The notes under the pieces are model-generated. The model was not told the origin of the DNA, ran no database searches, and saw only the letters and a program-made list of their open reading frames with translations. From Heliocidaris erythrogramma (taxonomy: Eukaryota > Echinodermata > Echinoidea > Camarodonta > Echinometridae): a stretch of 64,000 nucleotides of DNA. Shown piece by piece: positions 35,885 to 46,947 of the stretch; the first letter of the stretch is position 1; each line of letters starts with the position of its first letter. The stretch spans positions 19,174,994 through 19,238,993 of the forward strand of contig CM046869.1 of the NCBI GenBank assembly GCA_025617745.1. The letters run 5' to 3'. A program made the position numbers and the translations under genes.

Positions 35885-36860
35885 TTATCGATTTTTCTCT
35901 CTCTCCTAAATCATGCACTTGTATGATAATCTCGGATGAGTTCACTTTCTCTCTGCTAAAGAAAAACAGTCTGTTTCCGCTCTATTTAGTGCAGTTTAAA
36001 AAAAAAAATCATAACTGCCTCTTGTAAAATTAACGCCCTGACAATTCTTTCTCTCCTTCTAAATCAAGTACATGTATCATAATGTCGAAAGTTCTTCTTA
36101 ATTCTGTTTTGAAATTTGTATACTCTTTCCTTTTTACTGGATTAAAAGCTATGGGAACAAAAAAGGCTAATGTGGATATTATTTTACCCTGCTCTAATTA
36201 TTTTAAAAATGTATCTACAGGTTTCTAAAAGCTAAATTTCTTTTCTTTTCCCCATGTCTGCATGTTACGGAGGTATAAAATCCGCCCCTTTCAAAGAACA
36301 AGAATTAATGAAGCACCTCCTCAGGCCCCTGCACGAGACGATTATTGATTTTTTTTTCTCTCTCCCCCTATGTCCTTCTAAATCACGCGTTTGTTTTATA
36401 ATCTCGACACATACATGTCCATTTGTTTCTGGTTATAAAGCTAACTTTCTTTTCTTTTCGGCTGTAATAAGAGTTACATAATTGAAATGTATCATCCTGA
36501 TGTTAAACAGCGGGACGAAGATAAACTGCGTTTATATATAGCTCGAATGTCAACGCTTCTCTCCGCTCTAGTTTACTCGAGGTTAAAATAAAAAATTCAT
36601 GCACTTGTTTCATAATCTCGAAAAAGATCCTTTTCTTTCTGGTCAAAATACTGACTTCCTTTTCATTTCAGTTGTTAAAAGAGTTACAGAATTGGACTCT
36701 TATCATCATCATGCTAAACTGCGTCCCAGCTCGCAAGCCATCGTTTCTCTCCGATCTATTTAACTGGAGCTTTAAAAAACAATTCTCTCTCTCCAACATC
36801 ACACACCTATATCATAATTTCGAACGCTCTTCATAATTCTGTTTTGAAAGCTTACATTTA
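35885..36860. repeat. degenerate tandem repeat, units of about 200-280 bp
   Basis: Five loose copies of a TTCTCTCTCTCC-TAAATCATGCACTTGT-TTCATAATCTCGA phrase begin near 35890, 36045, 36350, 36590 and 36785. Two copies share CTTCATAATTCTGTTTTGAAA or a close variant. No coding content. Confidence 0.55.
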
Positions 36861-37892
36861 CTTTCTGTGAGGGCATTTGAAGAGCAATCCTTTTCAGGGG
36901 ACTAATATGATAATCTTCCAAACGAACGTAGTAAGAGTAAGAAAGTTCAGAATTTTTTTTTTTTTAACCCTTTCCCAGAACTCCAGTTCCCCTTTACACA
37001 ATAGACGTGTGTCACCTTTTCATGGCATGGTCATTAATCTATCAATGGGTTCCGATTTCTAAGAACTTCCTGTCATAAATTGGAAGGCAGGGGTTTGACA
37101 CAAGGAGGGGAGTGTCGATACTGAAAAGAAAAGATCGTTTTTGTTGTAAATAATGATCAATAATCCATCAATGGACCTCCCGCTTTCTAAGAACCTCCTG
37201 TCTTTTTGAGGCACGGGGGAGGTCGTACATAGTAATAATTTGTAATTTCTAGCGCCTTTCACTATGAAGGTTTTTTTTTTCCTTTATTTTATGTGAGGGG
37301 TGGGGGACTTTGACACTGCTTTATACAGTTTAATGATTATTGATCCTAAATTTAACATCTCATAAGAACCTAGAATAGAGTCTAAGATTAAGTGAAAAAC
37401 ATTAGGGGCGGGGTGCAATATTGCACTGTATACATGTATGAAAGGGGTGGTGCAGGGAGGGGAAAGTTTTCCCCCTTCCCGCGCGAAGCGCAAAATCTGT
37501 GACGACTTGGCAAATTTGAGAGAAAAAAACGGCTCGTAGCAAACAGTTTATCTGGCGAAAAGTTATAGTTCGACGTCATGACTGCTTTTAACTATATTTA
37601 GACGGAAATTACTATGGGGCAATACTGCACTGTATGTTACGGGGCTGGCGGGGGGGGGGGGGGGTCCAAATATGTGACGTATTTTTGTGAAGATTCGTTA
37701 TTCAGAAGGTTCTTTACGTATATTTCGGAAACGATGTAGGCTACATGTAGGATTCGTAATTACGAAAATATAATAAAGCCCTATGACTATGTGACTTTTA
37801 GGAATAATTTAAGAACCTTCAGAAATATAAACATTTTTTTTCATTCCCGGAATTATGAACCCCACTTCATTTTCGGAATTATGAACCCAAAT
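36861..37892. other. stretch with short duplications and an inverted GCGCGAAGCGC copy
   Basis: A TCTAAGAACYTCCTGTC phrase repeats at about 37057 and 37184. The GCGCTTCGCGC repeat family appears in reverse at about 37420-37640. No gene is seen. Confidence 0.45.
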
Positions 37893-37958
37893 CTAGAAAT
37901 TTGGTTCGGCGCATAAATTACAAAGAATCTACTGACCAAATGAAACAACAAATAAATT
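37893..37958. repeat. satellite fragment left of the DIRS element
   Basis: TTTGGTTCGGCGCATAAATT through AACAACAAATAAATT matches the satellite array that resumes at 44144, showing that the DIRS element landed inside the array. Confidence 0.85.
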
Positions 37959-37999
37959 TGTAAAATCAGCACTGATTTTCTTATTTACTATATAAATCT

Positions 38000-38149
38000 A
38001 TATACCTACCTATTATGCCTGTAGTCTTGACTACAGGACCCCTTCGAGAATTATCACACATGTGTCACAATATTGTGCGCACCCCCCGTAATCCTATTGT
38101 CCCCTTCGCCACTCACGCGCGTCAATACGCTACGGCCATCTTCCTCTTT
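38000..38149 (+). repeat. DIRS left inverted terminal repeat
   Basis: Starts TATACCTACCTATTATGCCT and runs to TTCCTCTTTT. It is almost identical in reverse complement to 43973-44123. The outer 40-50 bases to its left (37959-37999) differ from the right terminus and pair instead with 38208-38266. Confidence 0.9.
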
Positions 38150-38207
38150 TGCGAGCAACCCCAAGAAGAAACATGTTGCTTGCAAGGAGCGGGGAAGGAG
38201 GGAGGGT

Positions 38208-38304
38208 CATAGGTAGGTATATAGATTTATATAGTAAATAAGAAAATCAGTGCTGATTTTACAAATTTACTGCAATAAATCATATATACCTACCTATTAT
38301 GCCA
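38208..38304. repeat. DIRS internal complementary region
   Basis: The first part (ATAGGTAGGTATATAGATTT onward) is the reverse complement of the left terminus 37959-38010. The second part (AATTTACTGCAATAAATCAT onward) is the reverse complement of the right terminus 44105-44143. Confidence 0.9.
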
Positions 38305-38370
38305 GACCAGCGCCAACTCAAAGACCGGGAGGCATGTTTCGAGCTGAAGGAAATAGGATTACACCAAAGA

Positions 38371-39390
38371 CTACAAAGAAGACACAGCGGCCTTCAAGGT
38401 GGCTGACGCAAACAAAGCTTCACCTGCGGGAATATCCCTAAGGTAGCAAGAGATGAAGGAATTGGGCGAACGCCAATAAGCAGCCTTCAAAATATCAACA
38501 AGCGCCACACCTTGAAACAGAGCCCAAGAAGTGCTGACACTACGAGTATCATGAGCACGAGGCTTACTGTCGGATAAAAGAGCCTCTGTGCCAGCGGCCC
38601 TAATAGCTTCAACGATCCATCTAGAAATGGAATCAAGAGAGGCAGGAGAAAAAGGCTCTCTAGTGATCAGGAACAACTGATCATCCTTACGATAAGACTT
38701 AGTCTTATCAATATACCATTTGAGAGCCCTAACAGGACACCAAACTTTGTCCTCACGCACCGAAGAAAAGTCAGAAAGCGGACAAAGAAAAATCTCAACG
38801 GGACCGGAGGTAGCTGTCTGATTCTTGGCAACGAAAGAAGCCCTAGGAATCAACCTAACACCTTTTCTCTCCCAGCGAACATGACCAGGAGTAAGACAGA
38901 GAGCATGAAGAGTACTGCGCCTCTGCCCAGAGGCAATAGCTACCAAAAAGAGCGTCTTAACCGTAAGATGATGAAGCGAAGCTTCACCTAACGGTTCAAA
39001 AGGAGGTTTCGCCAAGGCCTCCAGGACCTTAGGCAGACTCCAAGACGGCACTAACTTAGAAAACGAAGGTCGTTTCAGAAAGAACGAACGAATCAAACCA
39101 CTTAGCAGCGGGGAATTGGAAATCCCCGAACCATCCGAAAAACCCGAATGAATGGCCCCGATCGCCGAACGGTAGCCTCGGATAGTAGAAATAGATCTCC
39201 CTTTGTCAAATAACGAGATTAAGAAATCCGCAATTGAACCAATAGGAGCCTTAGAAGGGTTTGATTTCTCTCTTTGCACCAAAGGAAAAAGACCGAGAGA
39301 CGGGAATTGTAAATTTCCCTAGTAGAGACCCTACGACTGGACATTAAAAAGTCCGCGGCTCTATCAGAGAGACCCGACTGTCTTGCAGAT
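38371..39390 (-). CDS. DIRS tyrosine recombinase (one frameshift near 39270)
   Basis: The long open frame 38371-39282 holds the catalytic domain. The N-terminal core-binding helices (SDRAADFLMSSRRVSTREIY) continue upstream in another frame, so a one-base shift near 39265-39275 separates them. Catalytic residues are visible: the first Arg in SGQRRSTLHAL, the HDTR box in PRAHDTRSVSTSWA, and the Tyr nucleophile in FISCYLRD, close to the C-terminus. The SWALFQG...AAYWRS segment between box and Tyr is typical of DIRS recombinases. The enzyme would integrate a circular DNA intermediate into the nuclear genome. Confidence 0.88.
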
Positions 39391-41378
39391 TCCCTGACAG
39401 GGGCCAAGCAGTCAAATGAAGAGACTCCGGATTGTGGTGAAGAATCCCCGATAGGGGCTGTAACACCAGATCCGCTCTTAACGGGAGAACTAACGGTTGA
39501 GCCCTTAGAAGGCTCATAAGTTCCGGAAACCAATTCCTCCTGGGCCAAAAGGGAGCTATTACAAGCACCCTCGCCCGATCTTCCCTGATTTTCCGCAAGG
39601 CACGCGGAATCAGTTGGAAGGGAGGAAAGGCGAATCCCTGAAGGTTCTCCCAGCTGAGGGAGAAAGCATCGAGAGCCCATGCTCCCTGATCGCGAACACG
39701 GGAGCAATACTTCGGCAGCTGTTGATTTAGCACCGACGCAAATAGATCCACTTCCAGTGGACCTAGGCAACTGCGAATGCGGCAAAATACCTCCGGATGG
39801 AGCATCCATTCCGATGGAAGATACCTGCCCCGGGACAGAAAATCCGCAATGAGGTTTTCCCGACCGGGATGAAAGAGGCCACGGGTGTGATTGCCATGCG
39901 ACGACACCACCTCCACAGCTGAGCTGCTAGGGCATTCAAGGCAACCGAACGAGTGCCTCCCTGCCGATTGATATATGCCGCCACAGTAACGTTGTCCGTG
40001 AGAATCAGAACCGAACGACTGAGAAGTCGACTTCTGAAATGGAGCAAGGTCAACAGAACTGCCATAAACTCCAGGACATTGATATGAGGAAGAGTCCCAA
40101 GATGAGACCAATCCCCCGCAACCGTGCTGCCGTTGCAGTGTCCTCCCCACCCCAACCGAGAGGCGTCCGTCGAAACCGATATCGACGGAAGAGGGACAGA
40201 GAAGGACCTGCCTCGCGCGAGAAACACCTCGCTCGTCCAACAAGCGAGAAGAGACTTGATCTTTACTGGTACTGGAATCCAGACCAAAAGAGAGTCTTTT
40301 CCCGGCTTGAAGAACCTGAGGAGATGTCTCTGAAAGGGTCTCATGAGGAGCCGGCAGTCCTCTAAAACATCGACTAGACTGGCTAGATAACCTAGAAACT
40401 GAAGCCACTGTCTGGCCGAGACTCTTCTGGCCAGCAAGAGCTTGCGAGCCGCAGAGACAATGGTGAGAATCCTGTCTCGACTGGGCCGAGCTAACTGATT
40501 CCTTATGTCTAACACCGCCCCAGAAAAACTGGGCTGCGAGTGGGGACTAACTCTGACTTTTCCCAATTTATTAGGAAACCTAAGTCTTGAGTAAGAGAGA
40601 CGAGCAAACGAGTCTCGTCCAACAAACGATCGCGCGACTCCGCAAGGAGAAGCCAATCGTCCAGGTAACAAAACAACCGCAGGCCGCGACGCCTCAGAAA
40701 GGCCGCTAGCACCGCTACAGTTTGAGTAAAAACCCGAGGGGCCGGGCGCAGCCCGAAGGGAAGAGCCCGAAAACGAAAAGTCTCCGAGAGGAAGGAGAAC
40801 CCCAGAAGATCGCGAGATGCGCGATGAATGGGAATGTGAAAGTACGCGTCCTTGAGATCTATCGAGACCGCGTAGTCTTCCCTTTTGATCAACGGAAGAA
40901 TGGAGGCAAGAGTCTCCATCCGAAAATGAACCGGAGGAATAAATTTGTTTATCCTCTTTAGGTTCAGTATCAAACGAAGTTTTCCCGAGCGCTTGGGAAT
41001 AACAAATATTGGAGAAAGGGAAAGAGACGGCCTGTCTCTTACCCTTTCTATAGCCCTCTTTTCCAAAAGAGACTCGATCTCCTTCGAAGCATGAGACCGA
41101 GACAGGGCAGACATGGGAGGTGACCGAATTCTTATAGCCCCTCCGGGGAGCGAGGCGCAAAGATCTATGAAGAATCGGTCTCGCACGACGGAGAGAACAA
41201 ACACGTCCCCGGAGATGGCCTCCCAAGCGGGGAGAAACGCATGAAGTCGGCCACCTACCACATTCGGTCGAACAAGCGCTCGGGGAAAAACATCAAAATC
41301 CAGGCTTGGCCTTCTGCGAAGCCATCGCCTTACCACGAGAACCTCTCGAAAAGCCCCTGCCACGACTCCCTCTCCCAC
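39380..41378 (-). pseudogene. DIRS reverse transcriptase - RNase H, frameshifted
   Basis: The RT domain (frame ending at 40509) shows PIFVIPKRSGKLRLILNLKR, the SIDLKDAYFHIPI motif, FRALPFGLRPAPRVF, and the catalytic CYLDDWLL. Its start overlaps the gag end by about 86 bases. After a shift near 40516-40520 (a GGGG run), the next frame carries the linker and RNase H (STDASRLGWGG, NVLEFMAVL, LTDNVTVAAYINRQGG). After a shift near 39885, the third frame carries the rest (LIADFLSRG, LHPEVFCRI, EVDLFASVLN, WALDAFSLSW). Another shift near 39380 leads into the recombinase. All domains are recognisable in order. The breaks are consistent with single-base losses or assembly errors. Confidence 0.88.
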
Positions 41379-43552
41379 GAGACGGAGCTGGCTGAGGCTC
41401 AGGAGGCGGGACCCTAGACACGCGACTGCGTTGACCCGAAACAGGACCAGCAGGTCTACGCCGAACAGGGGCCCGCGTTGGCTTAGAGCTAGTGTGAAAC
41501 TGCTTAGTCATATCCGAGATCTGCTTTCGCGCATCGATCTCTCTTTGAAACACCGTAGCGAATTTACCACCAAAAAGCGAAGGACCCCGAGACGGAACAT
41601 CTCGGAGAAGTTGAGCAATGCCCGACTCTCTAACACCCAGTGCTGAGAGAGCCGAGGTCCTGCGACGGAACGTAGCCGAAGCAGCTGCTGTGGAAAGCTG
41701 CGACCACTGCAGACAAAAAAGAGTATGCAGCAAGTCGTCAATAATCAGCTTGTCACCATCGGTAACATTCAACTCCTCCGCCCTGGACCTAAGGTCGGAG
41801 AGAAGCCCTTGAAAAGCCGCCAAACGCATCCCTGACCTAATGTGGTTTTCAATATTAGACCAAATCTTATCCTCCGCCCTGAACGCAGCGGAGGTAAGCG
41901 GATTAGTCGCCCGCAAGCGACGACCAACCTCTAAAATCTCAGGAGAAAGAATCTTAGCCTTGAAAAAGCTGTCTTGGTCCTGAGAACAAAAGGCAAAGGC
42001 CTTACCCCTGACCGCATTAGATCGCTTAACCAACACCGCGGCCTCAATGCGGTCATACTCCAGCTTGAAAACCTCCTCAAGAGCAATACCCTCAGAGGAG
42101 ACCTGCTGCTTGAAATTCCAACGCGAAGTCGAACCCTGCGCGCGGGTTGACTGAACTTCAGGGAGATATTTGGACAACAAAGCAATCGCTTCCACTCCAC
42201 AGAGATTGAGCGATTGAGACTCCGCCTGCCCAAGCGATTCGGGAACCGAAGCTTGAGAGGACGCATCCAAATCTGGTTCCACCCGAGTGGAATGAGACAA
42301 AGGAACGCTAACAAAGGCCTCCGCAGGCGGGTCCCCGCATGGTTCACCAAAAGTCTCCTCGCCCGGCGGAGCCCCGAGGGCCGCGGGAATAGGAGGCACA
42401 TGCGAATCAGTCTCAGACAAAGAGGAATCAATCACAAAAGGCTGATTAGACTCAAAGCGAGATTCCTGAATAGGGACAGAAGTCAGGGTTGAAGAAGCCG
42501 GTACAAAGGACCAACCCTGATTCTGAGCAAAAGCCCGCATCATACTGAACATGTCAGCTTGAGAGGAGCTAGCCGGGTCAGCCAGGCCAGACGGGCAAGA
42601 GGCCGGCAAAGCCTTGCCGCTTTTCGCCTTCTTCTTGGCCTTTTTCTTGGCTGGCTCGACAATAGTCGTAGCCGAAACCCTTTTCTTAGAACGCTTAATC
42701 GGATTCGTTCGGATCCCCGAAGCCTCTTCGGAAACACGAACCGATTCCTCCGCGGAGGGACGTTCACTTCCCATAAAGGGATTGGAGCGCTCATGGCGTA
42801 AGCCTAGAGAATCGCCCAAATCACCCATATTGGCTAGGCAAGAAGATGCCATAGCCATGGGTTGGGAGCTAAAAGCTCCCAGTGCGTGGGCAGACCGAGA
42901 TGACTCGGTATGTGCCCGATGACTACTAAAGGCATGTGAACCCACTATTGGACCGCTCGAAAGCAGCAATAGGGGAGCACTAGTAGTCACGCACTCAGGT
43001 GAAAACACCTGTTGCTCCGAAGAGCGTCCATAATTGTTAGCTCGAGCATTCCCATCAGCTGGCAACTGAGACAGCCCAGAAAGTACTCGTTCCCCCATAT
43101 GGCGTTTGCCGGGGGCTAGGGTTTGAGAACCCAGACCAACATGGACTAAGCCCGTGGGTTGCCCTGCAGTAGTGGGGCGCGTCTCCCCTAACGGATCAGA
43201 GCGAGTGAACGCTACCGTACGGGAAACAACAGCCCCCCCCCTCTGGTCTCAGCGACCGGGGGATTGGATTCGAGATATCCAAACCACTAGAATCTGACGC
43301 CACCCACCCCGAAACCACAGGCTTCGGAGTTGACAATCCCGATTCAGTTAACGCCACCCGTCCCGAAGCCGCAAGCTCCGAAACTGGCAAACTCTGCAAG
43401 GGAACACCACTAGGCAACTTACCTTTAGCCCTCCTCCCTCCCCCGCGTACCGCTGTACTCGGGGGAGTTCTGGAAGGCCGAGTCGTCTTGCTAGACAACT
43501 CTTCAGAAGAAGCAGGTCTCCTTGACCCAGCTGCTTCTTCTTCCGAATTCAT
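41293..43552 (-). pseudogene. DIRS gag-like protein, frameshifted at a G9 run
   Basis: The main frame runs 41293-43098 and remains open upstream to about 43241. There a run of nine C (nine G on the coding strand, 43233-43241) joins it to a second frame whose start is most likely Met at 43552 (MNSEEEAAG). Together they would give about 750 residues. Features: a Ser/Pro-rich N-terminus, a lysine-rich stretch (EPAKKKAKKKAKSGK) like a nuclear signal, and an RG-rich C-terminal tail (RGRGSRGRGFSRGSRG) suited to nucleic-acid binding. No zinc knuckle is seen. The homopolymer shift may be a real mutation, slippage, or a sequencing error. Confidence 0.75.
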
Positions 43553-43972
43553 ACCACTGCAATAAAACAGACAATAAAGTATACTTTTCAAATTAAGAAA
43601 TACTTCAACTGAATGCAGTAAATAAAACTAAAGTTTATTTGGGAGATACGCACTAAAGAAATTTTCACAGCCTAAAAACCGTAAGAACAAACACCGAACC
43701 CGAAGGCTCGGTGACAAACGGAAACACCCGCAAACACGGAAATATCTACGTGGGGCTGACCGTGAAAGAGAAAAATAAATGCCAAGAAAGGGAATCAAAA
43801 AATCCCTTGCAATCGGCAAGAGTGACTAATAAAACACAAAGTACTATAATCTAAACGAATATAGGTACCTAAAAGTGCTTTAACTATGTGAAAAAGCGCA
43901 CCAAAAAGATACTATACGACCTGATTTCAGGAGCGCTGTGACTATACGTCCTAACTCGTCGGGGGCGAGCAA

Positions 43973-44123
43973 GAAAGAGGAAGATGGCCGTAGCGTATTG
44001 ACGCGCGTGAGTGGCGAAGGGGACAATAGGATTACGGGGGGTGCGCACAATATTGTGACACATGTGTGATAATTCTCGAAGGGGTCCCGTAGTCAAGACT
44101 ACAGGCATAATAGGTAGGTATAT
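43973..44123 (-). repeat. DIRS right inverted terminal repeat
   Basis: Reverse complement of 38000-38149 with only a few mismatches. The outer extension (44112-44143) instead pairs with the internal complementary region at 38263-38304. Confidence 0.9.
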
Positions 44124-44143
44124 ATGATTTATTGCAGTAAATT

Positions 44144-45175
44144 AGAACCTTAAGACGCAAAGTACATTTATCGACTTGAAAATTGGTTCGGCGCATAAAT
44201 TACGAAGAATCTACTGACCAAATGAAACAACAAATAAATTAGAACTAAGACGCAAAATACATTTATCGAATCGAAAATTGATTTGGCGCGTAACTAATGA
44301 ATAATATTCAACCCAAATAAAACATGAAATGAATGAAGTATACAACGCAAAATGTTTATATCGGATAGAAAATTGGTTCGGCGCATAAATTACAGAGAAT
44401 CTACTGACCAAATGAAACAACAAATAAATTAGAACTATAAGACTGTTAAAATTGATTTGGCGCGTAACTAATGGATAATATTCAACCCAAATAAAACATG
44501 AAAGGAATGAAGTATACAACGCAAAGTGTTTATATCGGATAGAAAATTGGTTCGGCGCATAAATTACAGAGAATCTACTGACCAAATGAAACAACAAATA
44601 AATTTGAACTATAAGACGCAAAATACATTTATCGAATCGGAAATTGATTTGGCGCGTAACTAATGAATAATATTCAACCCAAATAAAACATCAAATGGAT
44701 AAAGTATACAACGCAAAATGTTTATATCGGATAGAAAATTGGTTCGGCGCATAAATTACGAAGAATCTACTGACCAAATGAAACAACAAATAAATTAGAA
44801 CTAAGACGCAAATACATTTATATCGAATCGGAAATTGATTTGGCGCGTAACTAATGAATAATATTCAACCCAAATAAAACATCAAATGGATAAAGTATAC
44901 AACGCAAAATGTTTATATCGGATAGAAAATTGGTTCGGCGCATAAATTACAGAGAATCTACTGACCAAATGAAACAAATAAATTTGAACTATAAGACGCA
45001 AAATACATTTATCGAATCGGAAATTGATTTGGCGCGTAACTAATGGATAATATTCAACCCAAATAAAACATGAAAGGAATGAAGTATACAACGCAAAATG
45101 TTTTATCGAATAGAAAATTGGTTCGGCGCATAAATTACAGAGAATCTACTGACCAAATGAATTAGAACTATAAGA
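44144..45175. repeat. dimeric satellite array, about 188-bp higher-order unit
   Basis: TTGGTTCGGCGCATAAATTA recurs near 44184, 44374, 44551, 44742, 44931 and 45119, a spacing of about 177-192 bp. Each unit holds two related halves of about 95 bp, one with GGTTCGGCGCATAA and one with GATTTGGCGCGTAA, so the array is a dimer-based higher-order repeat. The apparent minus-strand frames (44211-44621, 44882-45091) are repeat artefacts. Confidence 0.85.
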
Positions 45176-45595
45176 CGGAAAATACAATATGTGGAATTTT
45201 CTGTAAATTTTCACTACAAAATTAGAAGCTCGAAAGTTGTTTTTTTGTGTGTCAAAGACATCGGAGCAATGAGACAAATGAGAAAATAAAGATGAAACAC
45301 AAATCATAAGGATGTTTTGGTAACATCGGCAACACCTTGTCTTTAACGTCTTGAAAGAGAAGGGACATTGCAGAATTATAAAATGGAATATAAACAAGAG
45401 AAAACAAAGATGAAACATAAATCAAAAAGATGTCGGACCCGTGCCGTTCTCGCGGCTCATCTCAAACATCACGCTTGCACACAAACCCTCGTCCGGCCGT
45501 ACTAGGGCATTTAGACTAGTCCGTTTACCCTAGTATGCCCGAACGCATTTAGTCGAAGTGCTGCCCGCAATGAGGACGCGTATATTTAGACGGAC
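45176..45595. other. unannotated stretch between satellite and inverted repeat
   Basis: Two related AT-rich phrases (AATGAGA(A)AATAAAGATGAAAC near 45277 and AAACAAAGATGAAACATAAATC near 45402) suggest a small duplication. The CpG-rich right part (45430-45595) has a local ACTAGGGCATTTAGACTAGT / ACCCTAGTATG inverted motif. No gene. Confidence 0.4.
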
Positions 45596-45625
45596 GCGTG
45601 ACGTTGCCCGCGGGCTGGACTGTAC
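45596..45625 (-). repeat. right copy of the 30-bp inverted repeat (partner at 32601)
   Basis: GCGTGACGTTGCCCGCGGGC continuing to TGGACTGTAC matches 32601-32630 in reverse complement with two mismatches, 13.0 kb away. Confidence 0.6.
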
Positions 45626-45758
45626 GTGCTGTACCGTTTACTTCATTACCCTGCCGTTTTTGCAATTGATTTCCACAATGATCTTTTCAAATATAAGTTT
45701 TCTTTGCTCAGTACTTGCAAAACATTTTTTTTCCTTCCAATTTAAAATGTGTCACCTT

Positions 45759-46941
45759 CAGGCCTCGAAAGTCAGCAATTTTAGGGGCAGGCAATATCTG
45801 GTTTTGGGGGCAGTCTCTTTCAATATTTTTTTAGGGGCATCAAGGCAAGTCAGTGGGGCCCGGCACCAAGGCAAAAAATAAAAAATAAATAACAAAACAC
45901 AAATGACTGACTTTACATGTAGGTACCATTAAAATTGCCATCTGTAAGCTTCCCAGTTTCTAGTGATACATTAATTGCCATATTTGTAATTTTCTTCCAA
46001 TGTGATCTTTAAGGAGAGCGGTAGGGGAGCAATGCAAAAAGCTCCTCTTCGCCATACAAGGGGCCGGTGAGCTTTTGAGTTTCGTATCCAGCGCAGCGTG
46101 CGATTGTGCACATGCACTGGACTCGGTCATCGGTCATAATTTGTCTATGGTCATATCATAGCACGCGCACCGCGCGTGAGCCTAGCCATATCTAGCCACG
46201 CGAGCCATGCGAGCGTTTCATCAAGCATTTTGTCAGTGATTTTCACCGACAGCTGTTATAAGCTACTGAAATCCTTGCACCTGATTGGCTGAGGGCAAAT
46301 TTGTAAGTGAAAATCACTGACAAGACGCTTGATGAAACGCTCCCCCGGGCATACACAACGTGCGAACGTATATGCAAAGACACCTTGAAAACATCGCTTA
46401 CTTCAGTTACGTTCAACACGCGGAAGATAGCTCGCTGGCGGGTGCGCGATTCATGTGCTTTTCTATGGGGAAAAAACCCTTTTCGTTCAAGCTCATTAAT
46501 ACTGAAGTTATCGACAATTTTCTTGCGCCAATTTGAAGATCGTACAATTGTACAGACTAAATACGGTGGTTGGTACATAGTGCACGCAGTACGCATATTA
46601 CATTGACCGGTGCAATGATTACCGTCGTCAAATTGGCAATTGATTGATCAATTACGGGAAATCCGTAGAAGTTGGCAGAGCTGCCTACCTCGAATGGATT
46701 AAGGCGCGCAGCAGCTCGCGCGCCTTAAAACTCACGTCCCTCTCGCACCTCGATGTCGCGTAGTGAGTTCCTCAACAAGCTATTGTTCGTGTATGTTTCG
46801 GGTGAAAGGGCATTACGGCAAAATAAAAAAAGGGGCACCCACAAGTTGCCGTAAGTATTGTAATATTTAGAGGGGCATCGCGGCAAGTTGAAGGGGCATT
46901 GCGGCAAATTGCCTTTTGCCGACCGGGTAATTCGAGCCCTG
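45759..46941. mobile_element. hAT-like non-autonomous element
   Basis: The ends CAGGCCTCGAAA (left) and TTCGAGCCCTG (right) are inverted. CACCTT occurs just outside both ends (45753-45758 and 46942-46947), which would be a partial 8-bp duplication. Repeated GGGGCAT-CGGCAA phrases lie near both ends. A TTCATCAAG MITE (46211-46342) is nested inside. No transposase frame is present. Confidence 0.5.
46211..46342. mobile_element. 132-bp MITE, GAGCGTTTCATCAAGC ends
   Basis: The inverted ends GAGCGTTTCATCAAGC and GCTTGATGAAACGCTC are almost perfect. The interior CTGATTGGCTGAGGGCAAAT matches 22365-22486 in reverse. Confidence 0.75.
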
Positions 46942-46947
46942 CACCTT

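Larger units (their letters stand above)
37959..44143 (-). mobile_element. DIRS-type tyrosine-recombinase retrotransposon, structurally complete
   Basis: This 6.2-kb element lies inside a satellite array and is transcribed leftward: gag, RT/RNase H, then tyrosine recombinase. Its termini are inverted repeats of about 150 bp (38000-38149 and 43973-44123) that differ by very few bases, so insertion is recent. Next to the left terminus is an internal complementary region (38208-38304): one half pairs with the outermost left end, the other with the outermost right end. This is the hallmark of DIRS elements and underlies their circular-intermediate model. No target duplication is evident, as expected. 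Coding frames are interrupted by single-base shifts, so this copy probably cannot make a full polyprotein. It lies in NEU1 intron 1 in the same orientation as the gene, assuming exon 1 is right. Confidence 0.92.

Noticed and set aside
40039-42922. Plus-strand frames of 60-108 codons across the DIRS element
   Set aside because: They are antisense shadows of gag and pol.
44211-45091. Tyr/Phe-rich repeated protein frames
   Set aside because: They are translations of the dimeric satellite.
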